Below, piece by piece: positions 23,425 through 31,032 of a stretch of 43,673 nt of DNA (within the stretch, counting starts at the first letter, position 1; each line of letters starts with the position of its first letter). Origin of the DNA: a virus. Position numbers and translations under genes: made by a program. Below the pieces are notes generated by a model, which made no database searches, was not told the origin of the DNA, and saw nothing but the letters and a program-made list of their open reading frames with translations. The stretch lies in the IMG/VR virus record IMGVR_UViG_3300025872_000099, positions 1 through 43,673 of that record; one strand, 5' to 3'.

Positions 23425-23457
23425 GATCCTTTAATTCATTCTGGACCCGGCGGACAC
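23425..23457 (-). promoter_or_regulatory. 33-bp conserved promoter element, copy A
   Basis: Minus strand: GTGTCC, 15 bases, then AATTAAAGGATC. Fixed spacing and near-identical sequence recur at five other operon heads. An A/T-rich tract lies just upstream. It leads into the Pol-beta-like gene. Confidence 0.65.
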
Positions 23458-23474
23458 ATCTTTTTGAAAGTTTT

Positions 23475-23565
23475 AGAAAAAGAGCACCAGACCCATCCGT
23501 GAACCGCGTCTTCCCTGTGGTGAGCTATAGCACTTTGGCGGAGCTTGCGGATTGCAGCGATGGGT
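23475..23565 (-). ncRNA. Structured intergenic region, candidate small RNA or terminator
   Basis: Between the tagged protein gene and promoter copy A, ACCCATC (23491-23497) can pair with GATGGGT (23559-23565), closing about 75 bases with internal complementarity. A CTTTTT run follows on the minus strand at about 23475-23482. This could be a terminator of complex shape or a small RNA. Only sequence complementarity supports it. Confidence 0.25.
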
Positions 23566-23576
23566 AGATGCCGCTA

Positions 23577-24563
23577 TTAGTATCTATCAACCTCTTGAGA
23601 GCGAGCCAACGCAATCTCGAGGTCATTGGCCACCTTCTGGGCGACGTACTTGTCGACGTGTGGACAGGACCTGATCGCATCGATCGCCTGCTGGGCAATG
23701 GGCACTATCATCGTGACACTGTAACCCGGCCTCTCCCGACCCTTCTCGATCATCTCCATCGCCTCGAACGCTAAGACTCGAGCGTCAGAGTCCTCTGGAC
23801 AGCCCGCTTCCTCGAGATCCATGTCCGCAGTCTCAAGGGCAGTGATGAACTCTGTCGTCTGGAGCTGCTCGAGGTCCCTCCCGGCGACCATCTCACCGGC
23901 TTCGGAAATGGAGCGTCTCCGACGCCGAGACTCGACTGTCCCCCTCGAATCGAGTATCGTGAGGACGCGACCCGTCGTCATCTTACCCCGAGCCCAGTCC
24001 TCGAACACTTTCCTGAAGAGGTACCGCTGCTCGTCAAGCTCTCTCTTCCAGATGTCCTTTGTCTCGGGTGAGAGGGTCCTCTCAAGCTCGTCAAGCTTCC
24101 CGAGGACCTTACTCTTCAGGTTCTCGAAAGCCTTTCCGATAGGGTGGTTCGGGTCACGAGCGTAGTCAGAGCCAGGGTCCATGCTCGCATGACTCCTCTG
24201 CGCCTGCTTGTAGTTCTCCCAGACCATCCGGTACTCTGGGAGAGTGTGAAGCATACCGAAGAAAGAGTGATAACGATCGATGATCTTGTCGTCGCCTGTC
24301 CTCTCAAGACGCTGCGTTGTCGTGGGACCGAACATATCAGCAAGAACAGTCATCAGGCCTTTAATGGCATTACCCGACATCGTCGCATGGATGAGACCCC
24401 ACTCCCGAATGAGCTCTCTCCTGATGATTGAGCGCAGCGCGGCCTCACCGATATCGAGAGTCTTTGGGTAGCCCTTTTCTCCCGGACGAGCCGGACGCTC
24501 TCCGCGCTTTCTTTTAGCGCGGATGTTGTGCCAGAGTCCCTTATTTTTCTTTGCTTCGTTCAT
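23577..24563 (-). CDS. Tagged phage protein with KGLW-NI-KRKRG motif
   Basis: 328 residues from ATG 24563, which overlaps the stop of the HAD gene (ATGA). It starts with a basic segment KNKGLWHNIRAKRKRGERPARPGEKGYPKT, a motif I recall from many phage proteins, where it precedes unrelated domains. At about residues 45-58 it carries the tag RSIIRRELIREW. The rest is helical and charged. No enzyme motif is evident. The combination suggests a protein packaged in or associated with the capsid. Confidence 0.72.
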   Translation of the reverse strand: MNEAKKNKGLWHNIRAKRKRGERPARPGEKGYPKTLDIGEAALRSIIRRELIREWGLIHATMSGNAIKGLMTVLADMFGPTTTQRLERTGDDKIIDRYHSFFGMLHTLPEYRMVWENYKQAQRSHASMDPGSDYARDPNHPIGKAFENLKSKVLGKLDELERTLSPETKDIWKRELDEQRYLFRKVFEDWARGKMTTGRVLTILDSRGTVESRRRRRSISEAGEMVAGRDLEQLQTTEFITALETADMDLEEAGCPEDSDARVLAFEAMEMIEKGRERPGYSVTMIVPIAQQAIDAIRSCPHVDKYVAQKVANDLEIALARSQEVDRY

Positions 24564-25501
24564 CTCTTTATCCCCGCGAGGTAGCTCCACCTCTCCATGA
24601 TCATGTCGTCCTCGAGTCTTCTGTTTTCAGAAATTCCACGAGGGTCAAGGTCCTCATCGGAGCCCTCATATGACTTGTTCGGAAACTCTGGGCTCGCTTC
24701 ATCGTGAGCAAACTCACCAGGACCGTAGATGTGAAGTTCCGAAGGTACCTTCGATGCCACCGCGGCTTCGACCTCTTTCGTGTTCTTTTCCAGGTCGTCG
24801 TAGAAATGGACTTCTTCAGGAGAGCCGCCGGGTTCACTCAAGTACTTCTTGATGATTGCGATACCCTTGTTCTGACCAGTGACCCCCATCACCCCGTCAG
24901 TGGGTTTTGCTCCCAGTCTCGAAAGAAACTGCTCCATGTCCTGGGAGTTAGTGGCGGGCACGGGATTTCCGTGAAAGTCGGTGCCGACACCGTCAGCCTT
25001 CCTCGCAGTGATGACTATCGTGTCAGACCCCTGGGCGTTTGCTCGTCTCAGCTTGTTGACAGTCGGCTCGATGGGCTGGGTGTTTTCCGTGTCGGTGCCC
25101 GATGAAGGAGTGAAGTCGATGAGTATCGTCTCTCCTGGCTGGTTGACCTTGTCCGCGAAACCTGTGGTCACTCCCTGTTTGGCAGGCGGGAAAGCTTTCT
25201 GGACCCTGCCCAGGCCGGACGAGTTGAGGTACACCGCCATCCCGTTTTCTCTCTCAGGGATCGGTACGATACCTGGTGGGAGGATTGCGCTCATGGGGAC
25301 CCCGAGGGAAGAGAGCCACTGCTTGACATCGGCTTCTGTCTTGTGAGCGGGAGAACCGTCATTGTAGAGCATCACGCCGTTCGCGTTGACCGTGAGACCG
25401 AGAGTGTCGTCAAAGTCGAAGACATGCACCTGCTTGTCAGGCGGTGCGTCTCCCGGTATTGCGTCCTCGAAGAGGATGTCTACAAGCTTCCTGCGTTTCA
25501 T
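24560..25501 (-). CDS. HAD superfamily phosphatase-like protein
   Basis: 313 residues from ATG 25501. HAD motif I is VFDFDDTL (Asp29, Asp31); motif II is IVITARK; QNKG supplies the motif III Lys; and HFYDDLEKN is motif IV. Members hydrolyse phosphate esters; phage versions often act on nucleotides or polynucleotide 3' or 5' ends. The N terminus MKRRKLVDILFED resembles the tag or cleavage-site peptide on other proteins here, and the C terminus ends MERWSYLAGIKR. It overlaps the pilin-like gene by 4 bases. Confidence 0.8.
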   Translation of the reverse strand: MKRRKLVDILFEDAIPGDAPPDKQVHVFDFDDTLGLTVNANGVMLYNDGSPAHKTEADVKQWLSSLGVPMSAILPPGIVPIPERENGMAVYLNSSGLGRVQKAFPPAKQGVTTGFADKVNQPGETILIDFTPSSGTDTENTQPIEPTVNKLRRANAQGSDTIVITARKADGVGTDFHGNPVPATNSQDMEQFLSRLGAKPTDGVMGVTGQNKGIAIIKKYLSEPGGSPEEVHFYDDLEKNTKEVEAAVASKVPSELHIYGPGEFAHDEASPEFPNKSYEGSDEDLDPRGISENRRLEDDMIMERWSYLAGIKR

Positions 25502-25710
25502 CTTGTCGTTCCCACTCTTCCGATCTTGCCGTCGGAAAGGATCTTCTTCACATCGTTCGCCAAGTCCTGCACTCCCTGCTTGAAGGGATCGATGAATACA
25601 TATGCAGCTGCGACGATCGCGATGACAATCACGCTGATGAGGAGCATGTACTCTACAGTTGACTGACCCTCTTCCTCGCGGAGAAGCTGCTTTGCTGTCT
25701 GCAAAAACAT
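25498..25710 (-). CDS. Flp/type IVb pilin-like protein
   Basis: 70 residues from ATG 25710. After a short basic leader comes EEEG/QSTVEYMLLISVIVIAIVAAA, the classic prepilin cleavage site (Gly before Gln) with Glu at +5 and Tyr at +6 of the mature form, typical of Flp-like pilins and TadE-related proteins. A C-terminal helix of about 30 residues follows. No prepilin peptidase or Tad machinery is in the window, so it would depend on host factors. Unusual cargo for a phage. Confidence 0.7.
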   Translation of the reverse strand: MFLQTAKQLLREEEGQSTVEYMLLISVIVIAIVAAAYVFIDPFKQGVQDLANDVKKILSDGKIGRVGTTR

Positions 25711-25973
25711 CACTTCACTTCGTCGGTTGACTGGTCAATCTCTTCGTTCCAGTCTGTTCGAAGCTTGATGAGAGGGTTGAAGTTCGCCTTCTTCCTCTCG
25801 AGAACAAGAGCAGACTGCGGCTTTTGCAGGACGCCCTCGATCTCCAGGCCCTCAAAGTCAATCTCAGTCTTCTGCTTGTAAGTGATCTTACGGTCTTCCT
25901 CTTCGTCACCGGCTGAAGCGTGACCGGGCAGAAGAGTCATAGAGAGGATGAGCGCTAGCTTCAAGTACTTCAT
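25710..25973 (-). CDS. Small secreted protein
   Basis: 87 residues from ATG 25973, which overlaps the preceding stop (ATGA). Signal peptide MKYLKLALILSMTLLPGHASA, then an acidic region and a conserved-looking core (KTEIDFEGLEIEGVLQKP; FNPLIKLRTDWNEEI). I recall similar short proteins from Myxococcota and Bdellovibrionota, but cannot name a family with certainty. It is adjacent to the pilin-like gene, which suggests a joint envelope function. Confidence 0.65.
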   Translation of the reverse strand: MKYLKLALILSMTLLPGHASAGDEEEDRKITYKQKTEIDFEGLEIEGVLQKPQSALVLERKKANFNPLIKLRTDWNEEIDQSTDEVK

Positions 25974-26332
25974 TTTGTGCTCCCAGCCCTTATGTATTCA
26001 CAGACCTGAGCAAGGACTTCAAGAGCGCAGAGCTTGTCCCCGTCGGCATCGTCAGAGACACGAAGAGCGAAGAAGTTTCTCTCTTGGTAGGGACTGCCGA
26101 GGTGCGCACCGTTCTCAGAGATGAACCAAGTTTCGCCGTCAGGGACTCCTGCTTCGACGGCGAGACGGCTAGCCTCTCGCATGATGTAGAGAGGATTGTA
26201 CGGGATCTCTCCGCGGATGAGATGCATTCGCTCGCTACCGTGGGTGAGCTTCTCCCCACGGTGATTCATTCGTCGTCGAGAATCTCCGTCGATTCGTCGG
26301 AGTACTTCCCAGTATTTCTCGTTCGTGATCAC
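25970..26332 (-). CDS. Hypothetical small protein
   Basis: 120 residues from GTG 26332, overlapping the DUF3310 stop (GTGA). Mostly helical at the N terminus, with PYNPLYIMREASRLAVEAGVPDGETWFISENGAHLG in the middle and a C-terminal helix CALEVLAQVCEYIRAG. No recognised family. Confidence 0.62.
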   Translation of the reverse strand: MITNEKYWEVLRRIDGDSRRRMNHRGEKLTHGSERMHLIRGEIPYNPLYIMREASRLAVEAGVPDGETWFISENGAHLGSPYQERNFFALRVSDDADGDKLCALEVLAQVCEYIRAGSTK

Positions 26333-26547
26333 TTCTTTGCTCCCTCGATGCGTTTGATGTAGTGGTCGATGTACCACATCGCCTTGCGCAGGTCCTCGCC
26401 TGCCGTGTTGGTTCCCTTGCGGCCCTGGCGTGCGATGTACTTGACAGCATTGCCGAGACAGAAATCGAGGTCCCAAGCGTCTATGACGTCAATGACCTCG
26501 AATCCCGTGTCCTTGCGGTAGTGACTTGGGTGGTCCACTTTGCTCAT
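26329..26547 (-). CDS. DUF3310 (SaV-like) family protein
   Basis: 72 residues from ATG 26547 (GGAGGG upstream). The sequence VDHPSHY, EVIDVIDAWDLDFCLGNAVKYIARQGRKG and LRKAMWYIDHYI fits the DUF3310 family, small nucleotide kinase-like proteins found in many phages (the first studied member binds nucleotide). The family is common in replication and accessory modules. Its stop is coupled to the next gene. Confidence 0.88.
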   Translation of the reverse strand: MSKVDHPSHYRKDTGFEVIDVIDAWDLDFCLGNAVKYIARQGRKGTNTAGEDLRKAMWYIDHYIKRIEGAKK

Positions 26548-26728
26548 TCTTGCCCTCCATCTGTATGAGACTGTCACTGAGATACCAACCCTCGGAACCG
26601 TCGAGGGGAAACTTCACGAGGACTTCCTCGGGAAAGACTCCGTTGTGATCGGCAACATCAATGATCACGCCGTACTCCTCGGTGCGGCGCATGTAGGACT
26701 TCCACATGACGAGGTCACCCTTCTTCAC
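26489..26728 (-). CDS. Small SH3/KOW-like protein
   Basis: 79 residues from GTG 26728 (GAGG 6 bases upstream). It opens KKGDLVMWKSYMRRTEEYGVI and has the strands IIDVADHNG, EVLVKFPLDG and EGWYLSDSL. The C-terminal 22 residues overlap the DUF3310 start and look like an extension. Clear member of the small barrel-like set. Confidence 0.65.
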   Translation of the reverse strand: MKKGDLVMWKSYMRRTEEYGVIIDVADHNGVFPEEVLVKFPLDGSEGWYLSDSLIQMEGKNEQSGPPKSLPQGHGIRGH

Positions 26729-26966
26729 GGACGACCTCGATGTCTTCCCAGTCAAAATGCATGAACCTGTTGCCGATGAGAACGTAAGCCATGATGTCAC
26801 TCTGGTTGCCGAGACCAACGTAGTCTATCGTATCAACCAAGAGCCCGTGTTTCTCGTCAACGAGATCATTCCACATCGCGAAATCATTGTCGTAGTTTAA
26901 ACTGACAATGTCGCTCCTGTGAAACTCCTTGCCGTCACGTCGAGTCCAAAGGAGTTCACCGGGCAT
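26715..26966 (-). CDS. Small SH3-like protein
   Basis: 83 residues from ATG 26966, overlapping the topoisomerase stop. Contains HRSDIVSLNYDND, GLLVDTIDYVGLGNQSDIMAYVLIGN and FDWEDIEVV, i.e. the short-strand pattern with an initial [DK]xxDIV. It overlaps the next gene by 14 bases. Function unknown. Confidence 0.62.
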   Translation of the reverse strand: MPGELLWTRRDGKEFHRSDIVSLNYDNDFAMWNDLVDEKHGLLVDTIDYVGLGNQSDIMAYVLIGNRFMHFDWEDIEVVREEG

Positions 26967-28326
26967 GACTCTTCTCGACCTGGGAGCGGAGGTCCTTCAG
27001 GTCCTGCCGGTAGAAGTCTGCAGGCTTCGTCTTCTCGACCTTCTCCTTCTCCTTCCGCTTCTGCTCGACCTTCTTCTGGATCTCTACGAACTTCTCGTAG
27101 GTGAGCGACCAGATCGGCATGCTGAGGAGGAAGTCGTGGGAACCGTCGACCTTCGGGATTCCCTCGGCCTCGATGGACTTCAGGATGTCGGGCTTCTTCT
27201 CGTTCACCACGACGATCCGACCCTTCACGACTGCGTCGACAAAGTCCATCCGAGCGTTGAGGACCTCGAGCTCTCTCGTGAGCTCTGCGAGGAGGTGGGC
27301 CTTCCGCTTTCCGTAGTAGTTGAGTCGGAAGTCCACGAAGTATCGGACAACATCTTCGGCACGATCAAAGACTCGCAGCTTGCCGTGTTCATCGAGAGTT
27401 GTGAGGTTCTCGCCCTCGCCCTCCCGCATCTTCAGGAGGTCACCGAGCCGGTCCTTCTTGATCCACTCGGCGAGGACAGCGCGGGGAAACTTCAGGATGT
27501 AGTGAACGCGATCAGAAGAGTGGTCGTCGTAGGTCGCGAGGATCCCCTTCTCAACGAGAGAGTCGAGGTACTGCTCGTACTTCTCGTAGGTGAAGGAAGG
27601 CGGGATCTCGGTGATCTCGACAGTCGAAGTGTTCTTCACCTCGTACTTGCCCCAGAACGACCAGGAGCGGGGAGCGTTCTCGACCGGTGTGATGTCGCCC
27701 CAGAAACCGCGAAGCCAGGGTCTCAGGACGGGAACTTCCTTGCCCTCAAGGGCGGCCATGCAGGCATCGATGAGGTCAAGAGGGTGTCTGTTGAGGATGT
27801 TCGTCGCGAAGCCGACCGCGATGCCTGAGCCACCGTTGAGAAGGACCGTGGGAATGATGGGGAGGAAGAACTTCGGTTCGATCTCCTCACCCTCCTCGTG
27901 CTGGGATGTGACGAGCTCGAAGTCCTTGTAAAGGAGCCTGAAGTTCTCGTTGAACTTTACTCCGATGTATCGAGGAGCACCAGCGGTCGGAGATCGCAGA
28001 GACCCAAACTGACCGATGCCCTGGAAGATGGGCATGGAGTTCTTGAACTCCTGCGTCATGCCGATGATGGTGCCATCGAGTGAACCGTGGTGGAAGAAGG
28101 AGATCGCCGCAGCCTGGCCACCGAGTTGGAAGACCTTCATGGGCTTCTCGTTGCCGGTCTTCCAGAGGCGATTGGCAGCGTAGGCGATCTTCCGTTGGGA
28201 AGGCTTGAAACCATCGATCACTGATGGGATTGCGCGATTGGAAATCGTATACTTTGCGTAATCACAATATTCGTTATCGAAGAAGTCCTCAACATGACGG
28301 ACTGGAACCTGTTGGGTCTCTTCCAA
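26956..28326 (-). CDS. 52: Type II DNA topoisomerase medium subunit (T4 gp52-like)
   Basis: 456 residues if TTG 28326 is the start (AGGAGG 5 bases upstream); the in-frame ATG 28344 lies inside the predicted -10 box TATAAT and lacks a ribosome-binding site. The DNA-cleavage domain has SVIDGFKPSQRKI, GSLDGTIIGMTQ, and GAPRYIG with the catalytic Tyr (about residue 120) that links to the DNA 5' end. A GyrA-like coiled-coil region follows. It works with the large subunit encoded at 28910-30769, with a Nudix gene in between. Confidence 0.93.
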   Translation of the reverse strand: MEETQQVPVRHVEDFFDNEYCDYAKYTISNRAIPSVIDGFKPSQRKIAYAANRLWKTGNEKPMKVFQLGGQAAAISFFHHGSLDGTIIGMTQEFKNSMPIFQGIGQFGSLRSPTAGAPRYIGVKFNENFRLLYKDFELVTSQHEEGEEIEPKFFLPIIPTVLLNGGSGIAVGFATNILNRHPLDLIDACMAALEGKEVPVLRPWLRGFWGDITPVENAPRSWSFWGKYEVKNTSTVEITEIPPSFTYEKYEQYLDSLVEKGILATYDDHSSDRVHYILKFPRAVLAEWIKKDRLGDLLKMREGEGENLTTLDEHGKLRVFDRAEDVVRYFVDFRLNYYGKRKAHLLAELTRELEVLNARMDFVDAVVKGRIVVVNEKKPDILKSIEAEGIPKVDGSHDFLLSMPIWSLTYEKFVEIQKKVEQKRKEKEKVEKTKPADFYRQDLKDLRSQVEKSHAR

Positions 28327-28344
28327 TATGACCTCCTGTGTCAT

Positions 28345-28374
28345 TATATCACAGGTTGACAGAGAAGAACAACT
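28345..28374 (-). promoter_or_regulatory. Promoter of the topoisomerase medium-subunit operon
   Basis: Minus strand: TTGTTC (about -35), an 18-base spacer and a perfect TATAAT whose last base adjoins the ATG at 28344. This places transcription start near the AGGAGG that serves TTG 28326. Confidence 0.55.
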
Positions 28375-28379
28375 TTTGT

Positions 28380-28901
28380 TTACATTCTTGAGAGTGTGTA
28401 CTCAACACCGAAGTGGAGACGCCTTCCCATCACGCTTGCGCCAGCCCTCAACTTCGACCTCGGGATCCACTGGAAGTCGTCGGTCTCTCCGTCATTCGAG
28501 ACCAGTCTCCACCCTTCCTTCTGCTCCAGCGTGATGTCAGCGATTAGCGTGACGTACTGGAACCCACAGTCCTCGTAGACTGTCCTGCCCGTGACCTGCG
28601 AGGACGAGAACCCCGGAGGCAGCGAGCCGCACTCCTCGACAGCCTCACGGAATGCGGCTCGCTGGAATATCGAGGGATCAGAGATTGGCTCTTCGATGGG
28701 CGTCTCGAACCACCCTTCCTCGACGCCGCCCCCGGGTATTCCCCAAGTCCCGCCCTGATCAACCCAATTAGCGCGGAGGAGAAGAAGGACCGTGTCATCC
28801 TCGGGACAGCGGAACATGATTCCTGCTCCGCCTCGCCCCCAGTATTCGGGCTTCTTGCACATCTCGCGGATGAGAGAACGGATCAGCTTATCGGACTTCA
28901 T
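28380..28901 (-). CDS. Nudix hydrolase with tag
   Basis: 173 residues from ATG 28901. A Nudix-like signature is split: GIPGGGVEEGW then, after an insertion of about 15 residues, FREAVEECGSL, which supplies the R-E-x-x-E-E. Nudix enzymes cleave nucleoside diphosphates linked to another moiety. The N terminus LIRSLIREMC is the tag shared with several unrelated proteins here. It lies between the two topoisomerase genes. Confidence 0.75.
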   Translation of the reverse strand: MKSDKLIRSLIREMCKKPEYWGRGGAGIMFRCPEDDTVLLLLRANWVDQGGTWGIPGGGVEEGWFETPIEEPISDPSIFQRAAFREAVEECGSLPPGFSSSQVTGRTVYEDCGFQYVTLIADITLEQKEGWRLVSNDGETDDFQWIPRSKLRAGASVMGRRLHFGVEYTLSRM

Positions 28902-28909
28902 GGGAGTAA

Positions 28910-30769
28910 CTATTCTCCCGATTCGGCTTCCTCTTCACCGCCCATGATCTTCGCCTTTCGGGGAGCAGAGTCACCGGCGAACCAGGTGTCGAGCGTCGTC
29001 TTCAGCTCCTTACCACCGGCAATGGAGAACATCTTCGGATTCTGGATGATCTCCTTGTACTCGGCATCCTCCAGAGCGGCGAGCCCCTTCTTGTAGGCGA
29101 TGTCCCACTTCTTCGGGTCCCTCACCTTTCCCATCCACTCCTCGAAGTCGGCGTTGGTGTAGAAAGAGAGGGTCTCACCACCCTTCTTCGCGACCACGAG
29201 GGGAGTCATCACTCGACAGATTCTTCCCTGGTCGAAGAGCTCAGGCCAGTATCGACCGAAGAAGTTCATCAGGAGTCCGGCGATGGAGTCACCGTCGGGA
29301 TCTGCGTCGGAGTAGATGAGGACTTTTCCGTAGCGGAGGTCCTTGGGCTCCTCTCCCATCTTCAGTCCGATCGCAGTGAGGAGGTCCTTGACTTCCTGGT
29401 TCTGGATGACCCGGGTGTTGGGAAGCTCGGTGACGTTGATGAACTTGCCCCGAAGGGGGAAGGCGCCCTGGTTCATCGGGTCGCGGTACTTGCGGAAGGC
29501 GGAGGAAGCGGAATCTCCCTCGAAGAGGCTGAGAGTGCAGGAGTTCCGGTCAACCCGCGCCTTCGCATCGATGAGCTTCAGGACCTTTCCCTTCGCAATG
29601 TTCTTATTGAGCTCACGGAGCTGCTTGCGTTCCTCGGCAAGCGCCTTCTGCTGCGCCCAGTCGAGGATGCGTTGAACGACCTCAGAGGCGAGAATCTGCT
29701 TCAGGGTCCTCTCGCTGATCTCGAACTTGGAGCCGAACTCCTTCGACTCAGTGATCATCTTCTCCTTCGTCTGGGAGGAGAACGCCGGATTGACGATGTC
29801 GGCCTGCACCATCACGAAGAAGTGGTTGCGAAGCTCAGCGGGTTTGAGGTCGACCTTGTGCTTCTTCCGCACCTTCTCTCGAATCCACTCGAGGACCTGC
29901 CACACCACATAGTCAACGTGAGTGCCGCCGTCCTTCGTCTCGACCGAGTTCACGAAGGAGACCTGCGTGAAGGAGCCCTCCGACGGAGCAATGCCCACCT
30001 TCCAACGATCGACCTCCTCGTAGATGACCGACTGCGTGTAGAGTGTGCAGTAGTCCTTGAACGTGGGGAAGCGGTGCTCGTTCCCGTTGAACTTCACGGT
30101 GAGCTTCGGATTACAGGCCGCCAGATCGAGGCACCGCTTCTGCATGATCGCGATGTGATCCTCATCGATCCGCTCCATCCCAAAGCGGGAGAGGTCGGGC
30201 TGGAAGAGGATCTCTGTGAACCCCTCCTTCCACTTGACGACCTTCGCGTCGGAACGCTCTCGCATGTTGTTGGAGAACGTCTGCTGATAAGCGTTCTTCC
30301 CATCTGCGGTCCGAACCCGGAACTTCGTAGAGAAGATGTTTGTGAGAGTCGAGCCCACGCCGTTCGTACCAGCGACGAGGCGCTCCTCGTCATCGTTGAA
30401 GTTGGAACCTGCCTTCAGGTTGCTGAAGATCATCTCGGGGACCCACTCGTCATACTCAGAGTGCTTGACGACAGGAATGCCGCCATTATCCCAGACGGTG
30501 ATCGAGCAATTCTCGGGATCGACGGTGACCCGGATCTCATTGAGCTTTGGGTTGCGCCTGTGCTCATCGACAGAGTTCGACACGATCTCATCGAAGATCT
30601 TCATGAAAGCGGGATTGTACGTCACCTTCCGCTTCTTGAAGCCGCCCTCCTCGCTTAGAAGGTGGAGGTCCTCCTCACGCGGCTTCACTGAGCCGACGTA
30701 CATTCCCGGACGGAGGAGGACGTGTTCGATGTCGGAGAGCTTCCTGTACTTCTCTTCGATTGACTTCAT
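28910..30769 (-). CDS. 39: Type II DNA topoisomerase large subunit (T4 gp39/gp60-like fusion)
   Basis: 619 residues. GHKL ATPase landmarks: EIVSNSVDEHRR (Asn/Asp), VWDNGGIPV and GTNGVGST. The TOPRIM domain has EGDSASSAFR (about 415) and SDADPDGD (about 486-493), with metal-binding acids. In T4 these activities are split between gp39 and gp60; here they are in one chain, as in many related phages. It relaxes positive supercoils during replication with the medium subunit. ATG 30769 follows AGGAAGG. Confidence 0.93.
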   Translation of the reverse strand: MKSIEEKYRKLSDIEHVLLRPGMYVGSVKPREEDLHLLSEEGGFKKRKVTYNPAFMKIFDEIVSNSVDEHRRNPKLNEIRVTVDPENCSITVWDNGGIPVVKHSEYDEWVPEMIFSNLKAGSNFNDDEERLVAGTNGVGSTLTNIFSTKFRVRTADGKNAYQQTFSNNMRERSDAKVVKWKEGFTEILFQPDLSRFGMERIDEDHIAIMQKRCLDLAACNPKLTVKFNGNEHRFPTFKDYCTLYTQSVIYEEVDRWKVGIAPSEGSFTQVSFVNSVETKDGGTHVDYVVWQVLEWIREKVRKKHKVDLKPAELRNHFFVMVQADIVNPAFSSQTKEKMITESKEFGSKFEISERTLKQILASEVVQRILDWAQQKALAEERKQLRELNKNIAKGKVLKLIDAKARVDRNSCTLSLFEGDSASSAFRKYRDPMNQGAFPLRGKFINVTELPNTRVIQNQEVKDLLTAIGLKMGEEPKDLRYGKVLIYSDADPDGDSIAGLLMNFFGRYWPELFDQGRICRVMTPLVVAKKGGETLSFYTNADFEEWMGKVRDPKKWDIAYKKGLAALEDAEYKEIIQNPKMFSIAGGKELKTTLDTWFAGDSAPRKAKIMGGEEEAESGE

Positions 30770-30783
30770 GTTTCCTTCCTGTC

Positions 30784-30812
30784 CGATTCTATTCGTGCGC
30801 GAGGTAAATACA
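30784..30812 (-). promoter_or_regulatory. Candidate promoter for topoisomerase large subunit
   Basis: TTGTAT then 16 bases then TAGAAT on the minus strand, upstream of AGGAAGG and ATG 30769. Ordinary sigma70-like; weak -35. Confidence 0.4.
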
Positions 30813-30819
30813 ACCTGCG

Positions 30820-31032
30820 CTAAGATTTGACAACGACAGAGTTGTTCATGAGCCAGTCGAGGAAGTACCCCTCGGTGGTCCCATCAGAGTTCATGACATC
30901 GACTCGGACGCCGTCGACATCTATCACTGTGAAGAACTCGCCACCCCCCAAGCCGCCCTTGAGCTTGTCCTTGACGAGGGAGAATTTCCACTGCCTGAGC
31001 TCTCCGGGACGAGGGCGCTTCTGCCGGCTCAC
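30820..31032 (-). CDS. Hypothetical small protein
   Basis: 70 residues from GTG 31032, overlapping the preceding stop (GTGA). A basic N terminus (SRQKRPRPGELRQWKFS) is followed by EFFTVIDVDGVRVDVMNSDGTTEGYFLDWLMNNS, with strands that would fit a small beta-barrel, so it may be a distant member of the SH3-like set. Function unknown. Confidence 0.6.
   Translation of the reverse strand: MSRQKRPRPGELRQWKFSLVKDKLKGGLGGGEFFTVIDVDGVRVDVMNSDGTTEGYFLDWLMNNSVVVKS

Noticed and set aside
28342-28344. ATG as start of the topoisomerase medium subunit
   Set aside because: It lies in the -10 box and has no ribosome-binding site; TTG 28326 fits better.
28372-28378. GTTTAC-type early promoter boxes on the plus strand (also near 32310 and 43500)
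   Set aside because: They do not face a plus-strand gene, apart from the one before 7423.
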